Source of the DNA: Clostridiales bacterium
GTDB taxonomy: Bacteria; Bacillota; Clostridia; Oscillospirales; Oscillospiraceae
Length of the DNA: 64,000 nt
Assembly: GCA_004557735.1 (NCBI GenBank)
Contig: SFFV01000014.1
Coordinates: 1-64,000, forward strand
Direction of reading: 5' to 3'
The translations under genes were made by a program, and so were the position numbers. Shown piece after piece: positions 50,817-58,798 of the stretch. Below the pieces are notes generated by a model that saw only the letters and a program-made list of their open reading frames with translations, did not search any database and was not told the origin of the DNA. Positions within the stretch are counted from its first letter, which is position 1; every line of letters begins with the position of its first letter.

Positions 50817-50845
50817 ATTATATCACGCCGGTTTTGGCTTGACAA
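50817..50845 (-). promoter_or_regulatory. Sigma-A promoter of trpS
   Basis: On the minus strand TTGTCA (50840-50845), a 17-bp spacer and TATAAT (50817-50822). Its -35 box shares five base pairs with the -35 box of the gltX promoter on the other strand. Confidence 0.8.
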
Positions 50846-50867
50846 TACAGAGCCTATCCAATAAGAT
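50839..50867 (+). promoter_or_regulatory. Sigma-A promoter of gltX
   Basis: TTGACA (50839-50844), a 17-bp spacer and TAAGAT (50862-50867), 37 bp before the gltX ATG. Confidence 0.82.
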
Positions 50868-50904
50868 GGGAAAATGACAAAAGACCTTTGGGAGGTTTAT
50901 CCGC

Positions 50905-52389
50905 ATGGACAATACATGGTTTGAGAAAATGGAAGAGCGCATTCCGCGCGGCGAGGTCCGCACCCGCTTCGCGCCGAGTCCGACGGGGTATATGCACGTC
51001 GGCAATCTGCGCACGGCGCTCTATACCTGGTGCATCGCCCGCCACGCGCACGGCAAGTTCCTGCTCCGCATCGAGGACACCGACCAGTCCCGTCAGGTCG
51101 AGGGCGCGGTGGAGGTCATTTACAAAACGCTGCGCGACTGCGGCCTGGACCACGACGAAGGCCCCGACGTCGGCGGCCCGGTCGGCCCCTACGTCCAGAC
51201 CGAGCGGCGCGACACCTACCTCCCCTATGCCAAGCGCCTTGTGGAGCGCGGCCACGCCTATTACTGCTTCTGTGACAAGACCGAGTCTGAGGAGGATTCC
51301 GGCGACTTCACCCGCGGGGACGACCCCTGCCGCGAGCTCCCCCCGGAAGAGGTGCAGCGCCGTCTTGACGCCGGTATGCCGTGGGTCATCCGACAGAAGA
51401 TCCCCCACGAGGGTGAAACGACGTTCCACGACGAGATTTTCGGCGACATCACCGCGCCGAACGCCGATCTCGACGACCAGGTGCTCATCAAGCGCGACGG
51501 GCTCCCGACCTACAACTTTGCGAACGTCGTGGACGATCATCTCATGGGCATCACCCACGTCGTGCGCGGCAGCGAGTATCTCTCCAGCGCGCCGAAGTAC
51601 AACCTCCTGTACGAGGGACTCGGCTGGGACGTGCCCAGCTACGTCCACTGCTCGCCCGTCATGCGCGACGCGCACAACAAAATGTCCAAGCGCCACGGCG
51701 ATCCGTCCTATGAGGATCTTGTCGCGCAGGGCTTCCTCACGGAAGCGATCGTGAACTATGTCGCGCTCCTCGGCTGGGCGCCCGGCGGCGAGCGGGAGAT
51801 CTTTTCCGTCAACGAGCTTGCGGAAGCGTTTGATATGTCCCGCATTTCAAAGTCCCCGGCGATCTTCGATATGGAGAAGCTCACATACTTCAACAGCGAA
51901 TACATCAAGGCCATGTCCCCCGAAGCGTTCGCCCGCGCGGCGGAGCCGTGGATCCGCAAGGCCGTCAAAAACGAGGCCTACGACGCCGCGCTCATCGCCG
52001 CCATTTTGCAGCAGCGCACCGAAAAGCTCTCGGATATCCCCGAAAAGCTCGGCTTTTTCGACACGCTGCCCGAGTACGACACCGCGCTCTATGTCCACAA
52101 GAAGTCCAAATGCGACGAGGCTCTCGCGCTCGATATGCTCAAAAAGATGCGCCCGCGTCTCGCGGCCGTCACCGGCTGGACGGAGGAGAGCGTGCACGAC
52201 TGCCTGATCGGCGCGGCAACGGAGTTCGGCTGCAAAAACGCTCTCGTCATGTGGCCGGTGCGCATCGCCGTTTCCGGCGAGGCCGTGACGCCCGGCGGCG
52301 CCGTGGAGATCTGCCACATTCTCGGCCAGGCCGAAACGCTCGCACGCATCGACAAGGGCATTAAGAAGCTGGAAAAATTGACAAAATAA
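50905..52389 (+). CDS. gltX: Glutamate-tRNA ligase
   Basis: This 494-residue class Ib synthetase has TRFAPSPTGYMHVGNLRTAL (HIGH variant HVGN), RIEDTDQSR and NKMSKRHGD. It charges tRNA-Glu and, in organisms without GlnRS, also tRNA-Gln for later amidation. Glutamyl-tRNA is also the start of tetrapyrrole and hence corrin synthesis, though that link is only by pathway. The ATG at 50905 follows GGGAGG. Confidence 0.95.
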   Translation: MDNTWFEKMEERIPRGEVRTRFAPSPTGYMHVGNLRTALYTWCIARHAHGKFLLRIEDTDQSRQVEGAVEVIYKTLRDCGLDHDEGPDVGGPVGPYVQTERRDTYLPYAKRLVERGHAYYCFCDKTESEEDSGDFTRGDDPCRELPPEEVQRRLDAGMPWVIRQKIPHEGETTFHDEIFGDITAPNADLDDQVLIKRDGLPTYNFANVVDDHLMGITHVVRGSEYLSSAPKYNLLYEGLGWDVPSYVHCSPVMRDAHNKMSKRHGDPSYEDLVAQGFLTEAIVNYVALLGWAPGGEREIFSVNELAEAFDMSRISKSPAIFDMEKLTYFNSEYIKAMSPEAFARAAEPWIRKAVKNEAYDAALIAAILQQRTEKLSDIPEKLGFFDTLPEYDTALYVHKKSKCDEALALDMLKKMRPRLAAVTGWTEESVHDCLIGAATEFGCKNALVMWPVRIAVSGEAVTPGGAVEICHILGQAETLARIDKGIKKLEKLTK

Positions 52390-52412
52390 GGTCGAGATAA
52401 TTCGGAAAAACG

Positions 52413-52448
52413 GCGCCTCTTTTCGCCATACTAAGCGAAAAGAGGTGC
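52413..52448 (+). promoter_or_regulatory. Hairpin covering the ypeB ribosome site, with sigma-G-like -10 box in its loop
   Basis: GCGCCTCTTTTCGC (52413-52426) pairs over 14 bp with GCGAAAAGAGGTGC (52435-52448). The right arm contains GAGGTG, the only ribosome site for ypeB. The loop region reads CATACTA (52427-52433), which matches the sigma-F/G -10 consensus; a transcript from it would begin near 52440 and lack the left arm. The -35 match is weak. The regulatory reading is inference. Confidence 0.5.
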
Positions 52449-52457
52449 TGTATTATT

Positions 52458-53777
52458 ATGAAGAAACGAACGACCATACGAATTATCTCCTTCCTCGCCG
52501 CCGCGACCGTCGCGCTCGGCGCGGCAAGCGTCCTTTTCTACCGCCGCGCCGTAAACGCCGAGCGGGAGGAACGCCACCGCGGGGAATACGCCTTTTCCGA
52601 GCTGTGCGCCGCGGCGGACGGCCTTTCCGCGGCGCTCGAAAAATCGCAGTTTGCCGTGAGCCCGGCGATCACCGCCTCGCTCTGCGCGGAGGTCTACTCC
52701 CGTGCGCAGACGGCGAGCGCCGCGCTCTCGTCGCTTTCCATTCCGCTCATGGAGCTGGAAAACACGGCGTCCTTTTTCGCCAGGACCGGGGACTACGCGC
52801 TCTGGCTCCTGCGCGAGAGCAGCGGCGGCAACGATATGACCGAGGAGGCGCGGGAAAATCTGCGCGCGCTCGGCGACACGGCCGCGCTCCTCTCCGGCAA
52901 TCTGGCGCAGCTCCGCTCGGACGTCGCCGGAGGGCTGGTGAATACCCGCGCCGCCGCCGCGATGGACAGCGCTCTCCCCTCGCTCGGCGACAGCTTTCTC
53001 GGCATGGAGCAGGAGTTCCCGGAAATGCCGGCGCTCGTGTACGACGGGCCGTTTTCCGCCTCCGTGGCCGAGCGTGAGCCGCGCATGATAAAGGATGCGC
53101 GCGACGTCACGCAGGACGCCGCCGCGCTCGTCGCGGCGGGCTTTCTCGGCCTAAGAAGCAATCTCGTTTCCGCCGCCGGGGAGAGCGGCGGCAAGATACC
53201 CGTCTACCGCTTCACCGGCGGGGACTATACGGTGAGCGTCAGCCGGAAGGGCGGATACGTTGTGCGCGCCCTCTCGCAGCGCGCGCCGGCGCGCTCCGCC
53301 ATCACGGCGGACGCCGCGCTGGAAAAGGCGGCGGAGTTTCTCGCCGCGCACGGCTACCGCGGCATGAAGGAGAGCTATCACATCCTCAAGGACCATGTGC
53401 TCACCGTGACGTACTGCGCCGAACAGGACGGCGTGATGTGCTATCCGGACATGGTAAAGCTCGCCGTCGCCATGGATACCGGCGAGATGCTCCGCTTTGA
53501 CGCCGAAGCGTATCTTACGTCCCACGCGGCGCGGGAGCTGCCCGAACCGGCGGTATCGGAGGAGGACGCGCGCGCCATGGCGCACGAGGGTCTGACGGTC
53601 AAAAGCGAGAAGCTCGCCGTCATCCCGACGTCCGGCGCGGAGGAGATCTACTGCCGCGAGCTCATATGCGAAACGGAGGACGGGCGGCATTATCTTCTCT
53701 ATGTGAATGCAATGACCGGCGCGCAGGAAAAAATTCTCATCCTTCTCGAGGACGAGAGCGGCACGCTCGCGCTCTGA
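52458..53777 (+). CDS. ypeB: Germination protein YpeB
   Basis: The protein has 439 residues: an N-terminal signal anchor (about 9-28), a helical N-terminal region (about 35-200) and PepSY-like repeats in the C-terminal half (about 240-430, YRFTGGDYTVSVSRKGGYVV and similar). YpeB is needed to localise and protect the cortex-lytic enzyme SleB in spores; the two are usually an operon, but no sleB is in this window. The ATG at 52458 has the GAGGTG site inside the hairpin at 52413-52448. Confidence 0.88.
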   Translation: MKKRTTIRIISFLAAATVALGAASVLFYRRAVNAEREERHRGEYAFSELCAAADGLSAALEKSQFAVSPAITASLCAEVYSRAQTASAALSSLSIPLMELENTASFFARTGDYALWLLRESSGGNDMTEEARENLRALGDTAALLSGNLAQLRSDVAGGLVNTRAAAAMDSALPSLGDSFLGMEQEFPEMPALVYDGPFSASVAEREPRMIKDARDVTQDAAALVAAGFLGLRSNLVSAAGESGGKIPVYRFTGGDYTVSVSRKGGYVVRALSQRAPARSAITADAALEKAAEFLAAHGYRGMKESYHILKDHVLTVTYCAEQDGVMCYPDMVKLAVAMDTGEMLRFDAEAYLTSHAARELPEPAVSEEDARAMAHEGLTVKSEKLAVIPTSGAEEIYCRELICETEDGRHYLLYVNAMTGAQEKILILLEDESGTLAL

Positions 53778-53801
53778 AAACGCCCGGAATACCGGGAAAA
53801 C

Positions 53802-53830
53802 TTGACAGAGTCCGATTCGTATAGTAAAAT
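53802..53830 (+). promoter_or_regulatory. Sigma-A promoter of the zinc-ribbon protein gene
   Basis: TTGACA (53802-53807), a 17-bp spacer and TAAAAT (53825-53830), about 70 bp before the ATG at 53902. Confidence 0.82.
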
Positions 53831-53901
53831 ACACACGCTACTGTGGAATAGTATAGATTCTGAAATTATGCAGTTTTTTATTATACGAAGGAGGTCATCC
53901 T

Positions 53902-54681
53902 ATGGGCTTCATTCCGGAAACCACCTGCCGCCGCTGCGGTCAGAAATACTCCGGACTGCGCAACCGCTGCCCGAACTGCGGGACTCTCCGGCAGAACCAG
54001 CCGAACCGCGTCCCGAATACGACCGCATCCGCCACGCCGAACACCGCCGCGTCCCGCCGTGCCGGCACCGACATCCGCTGGCAGCTCATCTTCGGCGGCA
54101 TTCTTCTCATCGCCGTGATCCTTGCCGTCGTCGTGCTCATCGCGGGCGGAGGGAAGGACTCCGGCCCCAGCTCCGGCAACCGCCCGTCCGTGACGAATAA
54201 CCCCGGCAGCCAGATCGTCTACAGCGCGGCCGACCTGCCGACGCCCAGCCCCTCGCCCGACCCGACGCCCGAAGCCAGTCCCACCCCGGTCATTGAGTCA
54301 ATGGCGATCGCCTTCCTGAATAACAACGTCAGGGATCACTCTCTTACGCTGACCAACGCCGGCGAGCTTGTCATCGACCTCGATCTGAACGTCTTCCCGA
54401 ATTCGGACGAGCTGACCGTGACATGGCGCAGCAGCAACGAGAAGATCCTCACCGTGGATGACCGCGGCATCGTGACCGTTGTCGGCGCCTCGCCGAACAT
54501 CACCGTCCACGCGGTGATCATCGCCGAGTGCGGCGGTCTGCAGGACTATGTGACGATCTATGTCCCCTCCTATCAGGCGGCGTATCTCACGCAGAACCTG
54601 TACGATCCCGAAACCTACGAGCAGGACAATCTCGAATGGGACAGCATCATTTACGCCACGCCCTCGCCCAGAGCGGGCTGA
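53902..54681 (+). CDS. Zinc-ribbon membrane protein with extracellular Ig-like domain
   Basis: The protein has 259 residues: a cytoplasmic zinc ribbon (CRRCGQKYSGLRNRCPNCG, four Cys), a Thr/Ala-rich stretch, one transmembrane helix (about 56-80), a Pro/Ser-rich linker (about 110-130) and a BIG2-like domain (about 145-225, VTWRSSNEKILTVDDRGIVT). The out-facing Ig-like domain and in-facing zinc ribbon are seen in many Clostridia proteins of unknown role. The gene has an AAGGAGG ribosome site and its own promoter. Confidence 0.82.
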   Translation: MGFIPETTCRRCGQKYSGLRNRCPNCGTLRQNQPNRVPNTTASATPNTAASRRAGTDIRWQLIFGGILLIAVILAVVVLIAGGGKDSGPSSGNRPSVTNNPGSQIVYSAADLPTPSPSPDPTPEASPTPVIESMAIAFLNNNVRDHSLTLTNAGELVIDLDLNVFPNSDELTVTWRSSNEKILTVDDRGIVTVVGASPNITVHAVIIAECGGLQDYVTIYVPSYQAAYLTQNLYDPETYEQDNLEWDSIIYATPSPRAG

Positions 54682-54718
54682 GCAGTGCAGATTTTCCCAA
54701 AAAATAGCGCAAAAACGG

Positions 54719-54747
54719 TTGACAAGGGGTATTATCTTTTGTATAAT
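54719..54747 (+). promoter_or_regulatory. Consensus promoter of the tRNA-Val gene inside an inverted repeat
   Basis: TTGACA (54719-54724), a 17-bp spacer and TATAAT (54742-54747) match consensus exactly. A perfect 13-bp inverted repeat (54723-54735 with 54743-54755) spans the spacer, -10 box and start region. Confidence 0.88.
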
Positions 54748-54769
54748 ACCCCTTGCCTTGAAAAAATCC

Positions 54770-54846
54770 GGACGATTAGCTCAGCTGGTATGAGCATCCG
54801 CTTGACGTGCGGAGGGTCACAGGTTCGAGTCCTGTATCGTCCACCA
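54770..54846 (+). tRNA. tRNA-Val (anticodon GAC)
   Basis: The 77 nt fold as a cloverleaf: acceptor GGACGAT/ATCGTCC, D arm GCTC/GAGC, anticodon arm TCCGC-TTGACGT-GCGGA with anticodon GAC, a 5-nt variable region and T arm ACAGG-TTCGAGT-CCTGT. The 3' CCA is encoded. The gene has its own consensus promoter and a following terminator. Confidence 0.96.
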
Positions 54847-54849
54847 GAA

Positions 54850-54882
54850 ACATACCGCTCCTTACGGAGCGGTATGTTTTTT
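54850..54882 (+). terminator. Intrinsic terminator of tRNA-Val
   Basis: ACATACCGCTCC (54850-54861) pairs with GGAGCGGTATGT (54866-54877), loop TTAC, followed by TTTTT. Confidence 0.92.
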
Positions 54883-54908
54883 ATATCGAGAAACAAGTCT
54901 CTTTTTAT

Positions 54909-54949
54909 AACGCATCAGGCCGCCGGTTTCTCCGGCGGCCTGATGCGTT
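54909..54949. terminator. 18-bp hairpin between tRNA-Val and the LysR gene
   Basis: A perfect 18-bp stem (54909-54926 with 54932-54949) with a TTTCT loop is followed on the + strand by TTTATTTA, ending at the stop of the convergent LysR gene. It is a terminator on the + strand; on the minus strand only A residues follow, so it may just protect the LysR mRNA end. Confidence 0.7.
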
Positions 54950-54952
54950 TAT

Positions 54953-55840
54953 TTATAGCTTCTGCGGATCGTTTTTCTTCACCCATTCCTCGGCAAAGCG
55001 GGCAAACCGGCGCGTGGCGGGGCCGGCGCGCCCGCCGGCCGGTACCGCCAGCGCGATCGTCCGGCTCGAGGGCGGCATCATCTCCCGTACCGCGATACCG
55101 TCGCGGTGGCCCTGCAAAAGAAGCTCCGGCACAATGCTCACGCCGAGCCCCTGCGATACCATCGCGAGAATGGCGTAGTCATCCTTCGTCGTAAAGCGCA
55201 CATTCGGCTTCACCCCGGCGGCGTCAAGCGCGCGGCGCGCGTCGTCGTCCGAGGATTCGAGCAGCGAGATAAACGGCAGCGCCGCGACCTCCTTTACCGG
55301 GCATACATCCTTCTTTGCCAGCGGATGGTCCTCCGGCAGTATGGCGAGCAGACGGTCCTCCCGCAGCGGGATGCATTCGCACCGCAGCGCCGTCGGCAGC
55401 GTGATGAAGCCGACGTCCGCGCTCCCGTCCGTCAGCCAGCGGTCCACATCGTGATAGTCACCGTTGAAGAGCTTGAACTCCACGCGCGGGTAGAGCGTCT
55501 GAAACTCCTGCATCATGCCCGGCAGCCAATGCACCGCCACGCTCGTGAACGTCGCAATGCGCACCGTGCCCGCCGAAAGACCGCGCAGCTCCGCCGCCGT
55601 CTGGTCGAGCTGCTCCTGCGAGCGGAGGATGTCCCGCAGGATCGGCATGATCTTCTCCCCCTCCGGCGTCAGACGCGCGCCCGTGCGGCTGCGCATCAGC
55701 AAAGGAAAGCCGAACTCCTCTTCGAGCGCGGCAATGATGTGGCTCACGCCCGACTGCGTCAGCCCCAGCTCCTCCGCCGCCTTCGTCAGCGACGAAAGCT
55801 CCACCGTTTTTTCAAAAACTTCATATTTTTTCGTATCCAT
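54953..55840 (-). CDS. LysR-family regulator, divergent from putP
   Basis: The protein has 295 residues. The winged helix (about 1-60) has EKTVELSSLTKAAEELGLTQ, SGVSHIIAALEEEFG; the effector domain (about 88-290) follows. It is divergently transcribed from the putP-like symporter gene, and both promoters lie around a palindrome at 55903-55931, so it most likely controls the symporter and itself. The ATG at 55840 follows AGAGGAAA and is preferred over an upstream TTG. Confidence 0.87.
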   Translation of the reverse strand: MDTKKYEVFEKTVELSSLTKAAEELGLTQSGVSHIIAALEEEFGFPLLMRSRTGARLTPEGEKIMPILRDILRSQEQLDQTAAELRGLSAGTVRIATFTSVAVHWLPGMMQEFQTLYPRVEFKLFNGDYHDVDRWLTDGSADVGFITLPTALRCECIPLREDRLLAILPEDHPLAKKDVCPVKEVAALPFISLLESSDDDARRALDAAGVKPNVRFTTKDDYAILAMVSQGLGVSIVPELLLQGHRDGIAVREMMPPSSRTIALAVPAGGRAGPATRRFARFAEEWVKKNDPQKL

Positions 55841-55852
55841 GAAAATTTCCTC

Positions 55853-55881
55853 TTGCAATTTAGCGCGTTAAGGTGTATAGT
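55853..55881 (+). promoter_or_regulatory. Sigma-A promoter of the symporter gene
   Basis: TTGCAA (55853-55858), a 17-bp spacer and TATAGT (55876-55881). The operator-like palindrome lies about 20-45 bp downstream of the expected start, a position suited to repression. Confidence 0.72.
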
Positions 55882-55902
55882 ACGCCCATAACATTTTTAT
55901 TA

Positions 55903-55943
55903 GTAATGCAATACATTATAAAATGTAATGCGTAGATTGTCAA
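55903..55943 (-). promoter_or_regulatory. lysR promoter with overlapping operator
   Basis: On the minus strand TTGACA (55938-55943), a 17-bp spacer and TATAAT (55915-55920) are consensus boxes. A palindrome TACATT-ATAA-AATGTA (55912-55927) covers the -10 box, and GTAATGC is repeated directly at 55903 and 55925, 22 bp (two helical turns) apart. This suits LysR autoregulation. Confidence 0.75.
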
Positions 55944-55955
55944 GGGGGAAGAAAC

Positions 55956-57419
55956 ATGAATTTATCGGAGCTTTTGATGTTTGTGCTGTATCTGGTGTTT
56001 ATGCTGGGTATCGGCATATGGTTTTTCGCGCGCAGCAAGGGCGCCGGGGAGAAGGACTACTTCCTCGGCGGGCGCAGGATGGGCGCATGGGTGTCCGGCC
56101 TTTCGGCGGGCGCGAGCGACATGAGCGCGTGGGTGCTGATGGGGCTTCCCGCTTCCATTTATACTTACGGTATGGGGCAGACCTGGATTGCCATCGGGCT
56201 TTTCCTCGGCTATACGCTCAGCTGGATTTTCATTGCGCCGCGGCTTCGCTCGTTCTCGATCGTGTGCGGCGATTCGATCACGATCCCGCAGTATCTCACC
56301 AACCGCTTCGGGGCGCGTTCCCGTGCCCTGCAGATCATCAGCGCCATCATCTTCCTTGCGGCATATACCGTGTATTCCGCAAGCAGCATCAAGGCGTGCG
56401 GCACGCTCTTTGAAACCGTGCTCGGCATTCCGGCGCGCTATGCCATGTACGCCGCCGCCGTCATTATCGTGGGTTATACGTTCCTCGGCGGATTCAACGC
56501 CGTTTGCTGGACGGACTTTTTCCAGGGCCTGCTGATGCTCGGCTCGCTCTTCGCCGCGCCGATCGTCGCACTGGCCATGATGGGCGGGAACGGTATGGCG
56601 GTCGGTACGCTGCCCGCAGGCTACTGGAACATGATGACCTCGTGGCAGGACATTCTCTCCGGTTTCGGCTGGGGGCTTGGCTATTTCGGCATGCCGCATA
56701 TCATCATCCGTTTTATGTCCGTGCGTTCCGGCAAAGAGATGAAGAAGGCGGCAAAGGTCGGCATCGGCTGGACATTCTTTATCCTTCTCTTTTCCGTTAT
56801 CGTGGCGATCGTAGCGCATCTTTTCCTTGGCGAAGGGCAGGAGAGCTCGACCATCTTTATCACGATGGTGCGCAGAATCTTCTCCGGCCCGTGGCTGGGG
56901 CTTGTTTCCGGCCTTCTGCTCAGCGCGATTCTTGCCGGCGCAATGAGCACCGCCGATTCGCAGCTGCTCGCCGCCTCGAGCGCGTTTGCGAGCGATGTGT
57001 ATAAGCCCGTGCTCCGCAAGGGGCAGAGCACGGATAAGGAAATGCTTTGGGTCGGGCGCGTCGTAGTGCTTGCGATTGCCGTCGCGGCGCTGCTGATCGC
57101 CTCGAATCCCGGCAGCGGCACGATCATGTCGCTCGTTGAAAATGCGTGGGGCATTTTCGGCGCGTCGTTCGGCCCGGTCATCGTGCTGAGTCTCTTCTGG
57201 CGGAACTTCACGTTCTCCGGCGCGGCGGCGGGCATCGTCGCGGGCGCGGCGGCGGACGTGCTGTGGCTCGTGCTCTTCAAGAGCACCGGCGTGTACGAGA
57301 TCGTCCCCGGCTTTGCTGCCGGTATCCTCGCCGCGGTCATCGCCTCAAAGTGCTCGAGCGCAGAGAGCCGCGAGACCGCCGCGGCGCTCTTTGATCAGTG
57401 CATCGCGTATAAGGACTGA
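55956..57419 (+). CDS. putP: Sodium/proline symporter PutP
   Basis: This 487-residue sodium:solute symporter of the PutP branch has 12-13 transmembrane segments and DYFLGGRRMGAWVSGLSAGA, ASDMSAWVLMGLPASIYTYG, PQYLTNRFG and LSAILAGAMSTADSQLL. It imports proline (or a related solute) with Na+. The gene has GGGGGAAG before the ATG and is controlled from the divergent LysR region. Proline could feed Stickland-type fermentation, but no reductase is in the window. Confidence 0.92.
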   Translation: MNLSELLMFVLYLVFMLGIGIWFFARSKGAGEKDYFLGGRRMGAWVSGLSAGASDMSAWVLMGLPASIYTYGMGQTWIAIGLFLGYTLSWIFIAPRLRSFSIVCGDSITIPQYLTNRFGARSRALQIISAIIFLAAYTVYSASSIKACGTLFETVLGIPARYAMYAAAVIIVGYTFLGGFNAVCWTDFFQGLLMLGSLFAAPIVALAMMGGNGMAVGTLPAGYWNMMTSWQDILSGFGWGLGYFGMPHIIIRFMSVRSGKEMKKAAKVGIGWTFFILLFSVIVAIVAHLFLGEGQESSTIFITMVRRIFSGPWLGLVSGLLLSAILAGAMSTADSQLLAASSAFASDVYKPVLRKGQSTDKEMLWVGRVVVLAIAVAALLIASNPGSGTIMSLVENAWGIFGASFGPVIVLSLFWRNFTFSGAAAGIVAGAAADVLWLVLFKSTGVYEIVPGFAAGILAAVIASKCSSAESRETAAALFDQCIAYKD

Positions 57420-57509
57420 GAGGGAAGAGGTCGGTTTCGGAACAAAAAGACCGGGCGGGAAAGCTCGATGCATAAAACCGCTCTGAGAAACATAATACAG
57501 ACATACGGA

Positions 57510-57543
57510 AAAAGGCCCCTGTAACGGTTTACAGGGGCCTTTT
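57510..57543. terminator. Bidirectional intrinsic terminator
   Basis: AAAAGGCCCCTGTAA (57510-57524) pairs with TTACAGGGGCCTTTT (57529-57543) with a 4-nt loop; A and T runs serve both strands. Confidence 0.9.
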
Positions 57544-57591
57544 CGTGAGCGGAGCGGCGGACTACCGACGGAGGCGTTCCTCCTGTCCGGG

Positions 57592-58281
57592 TCAGCCGCG
57601 GATGTTGTAGTTTGCCGCGAGAAGGTTCATTGCCTTGAGAAGCTTGTGCGTGTAGATGAAGGGGCCGATGACGATCAGACTGCCGAGAACGCCCCACAGC
57701 CAGAAGGTGCTTGCGTCGAAGTCGTAGGCGATGCCGCGGCGGCGCAGCTCGTTTCCGATGCGGCTGCAGAGCTGGTGCGTCCAGATGACGGGATAAATGC
57801 CCAGCGTCAGCCACGAGAAGATGAAGAGGACCAGACAGTAGTGCATGGTCTTTCGTCCGTCATACCGGCCGGCGATGAGATTGATGTCCGAACTGATGTT
57901 GGACATCACCACGAGATCGTAAATGCCGAGCGTAAGGAAATTGAGCAGGATCAGCTTCAAAAGGCCGCGGTTCGTCTTGAGCTGACCGACCGGAGCTGCG
58001 CCCGCGGAAGGTGCTCCGTACGGACTGCCGCTGTAGGGGCCGGGACTGCCATAGGGGGCCGATCCGCCGTAAGAACCTGCGCTTCCATAGGACCCCCCGC
58101 TGCCGTACGAATCGGCTCCGCCGTACGGCGAAGGGGTATAGCCGGGAGCTGCGGGAGCATCCTCCATGACCGGCGTGCTGTACGAACTCGGGCTGCCTCC
58201 GACGCTCATCCCGCAATTTGCGCAAAACGCGGAACCGTCGTTGACGGCAGTCCCGCAGTTGGGACAATATTTCACTCTCAT
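57592..58281 (-). CDS. Zinc-ribbon plus DUF4234-like membrane protein
   Basis: The protein has 229 residues: an N-terminal zinc ribbon (CPNCGTAVNDGSAFCANCGM), a Gly/Ser/Tyr-rich linker (about 45-100, repeated YGS/YGG units) and a DUF4234-like region with three to four transmembrane segments (LLKLILLNFLTLGIYDLVVM, CLVLFIFSWLTLGIYPVIWT). These proteins are common in Clostridia and of unknown function. The ATG at 58281 has GGGGAGGAA directly before it. The gene has its own promoter at 58384-58412. Confidence 0.82.
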   Translation of the reverse strand: MRVKYCPNCGTAVNDGSAFCANCGMSVGGSPSSYSTPVMEDAPAAPGYTPSPYGGADSYGSGGSYGSAGSYGGSAPYGSPGPYSGSPYGAPSAGAAPVGQLKTNRGLLKLILLNFLTLGIYDLVVMSNISSDINLIAGRYDGRKTMHYCLVLFIFSWLTLGIYPVIWTHQLCSRIGNELRRRGIAYDFDASTFWLWGVLGSLIVIGPFIYTHKLLKAMNLLAANYNIRG

Positions 58282-58383
58282 TTCCTCCCCGGTCATCGAT
58301 TTCGGCAATAAATCCGGGCGCCTGCGGCGGTTTTGACGCGGCGCACAGGGCGCAAAGCACAAAATATGAATGCTGATATCATA

Positions 58384-58412
58384 AATATAAGCGCATTTAT
58401 CCGTGCCGTCAA
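58384..58412 (-). promoter_or_regulatory. Sigma-A promoter of the DUF4234-like gene
   Basis: On the minus strand TTGACG (58407-58412), a 17-bp spacer and TATATT (58384-58389), with an AT-rich start region. Confidence 0.7.
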
Positions 58413-58477
58413 GCAAATATGCGCCGTTTTTCGATTTTTATCGTGCTTTTCCGCATGTTGCACGGAGGCTGTCCATA

Positions 58478-58713
58478 TCAGAGTCTTCTGTCCGCACTGC
58501 GAAGCCACAGATCGATGATCTCGTCGTGCTGCTTGGCGAGCTCCTTCCAGCTCTCGACCTCTCTCGTCAGGTAGGCGAGCTTCTGACAGAGAGCGATGTT
58601 CTGGTCGATGAGATTCTTCCCCTCATTATCTACAGAACTGTCAACAGTAAAATGATCCGCTCATCACGACCGTCAACGGTCTCGCGTGACTGCTGCTCAT
58701 CGAGTGGCTTCAT
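58478..58713 (-). pseudogene. Broken small gene, function unknown
   Basis: Starting from the ATG at 58713 the frame reads MKPLDEQQSRETVDGRDERI and then stops; a different frame resumes with DSSVDNEGKNLIDQNIALCQ, KLAYLTREVESWKELAKQHD, EIIDLWLRSADRRL and ends at 58478. The second half is clearly protein-like (charged amphipathic helix, normal codon use) yet has no start of its own. One small frameshift joins the two into about 78 residues. I do not recognise the family. Confidence 0.5.
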
Positions 58714-58721
58714 CGGGCATA

Positions 58722-58767
58722 AAAAATCGGGTGCGCTTATCCCGACAGGACCGCGCACCCGATTTTT
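58722..58767. terminator. Bidirectional intrinsic terminator
   Basis: AAAAATCGGGTGCGC (58722-58736) pairs with GCGCACCCGATTTTT (58753-58767), giving T tracts on both strands. It lies after the stop of the HEPN-like gene. Confidence 0.85.
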
Positions 58768-58798
58768 GCTTTTTGAAGTAATATAACTTTTTCGCTGT

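Noticed and set aside
54770..55000. tRNA-Val as an attachment site of an integrated element
   Set aside because: No second copy of the tRNA 3' end, integrase or phage gene is seen nearby; the downstream genes look like ordinary chromosome.
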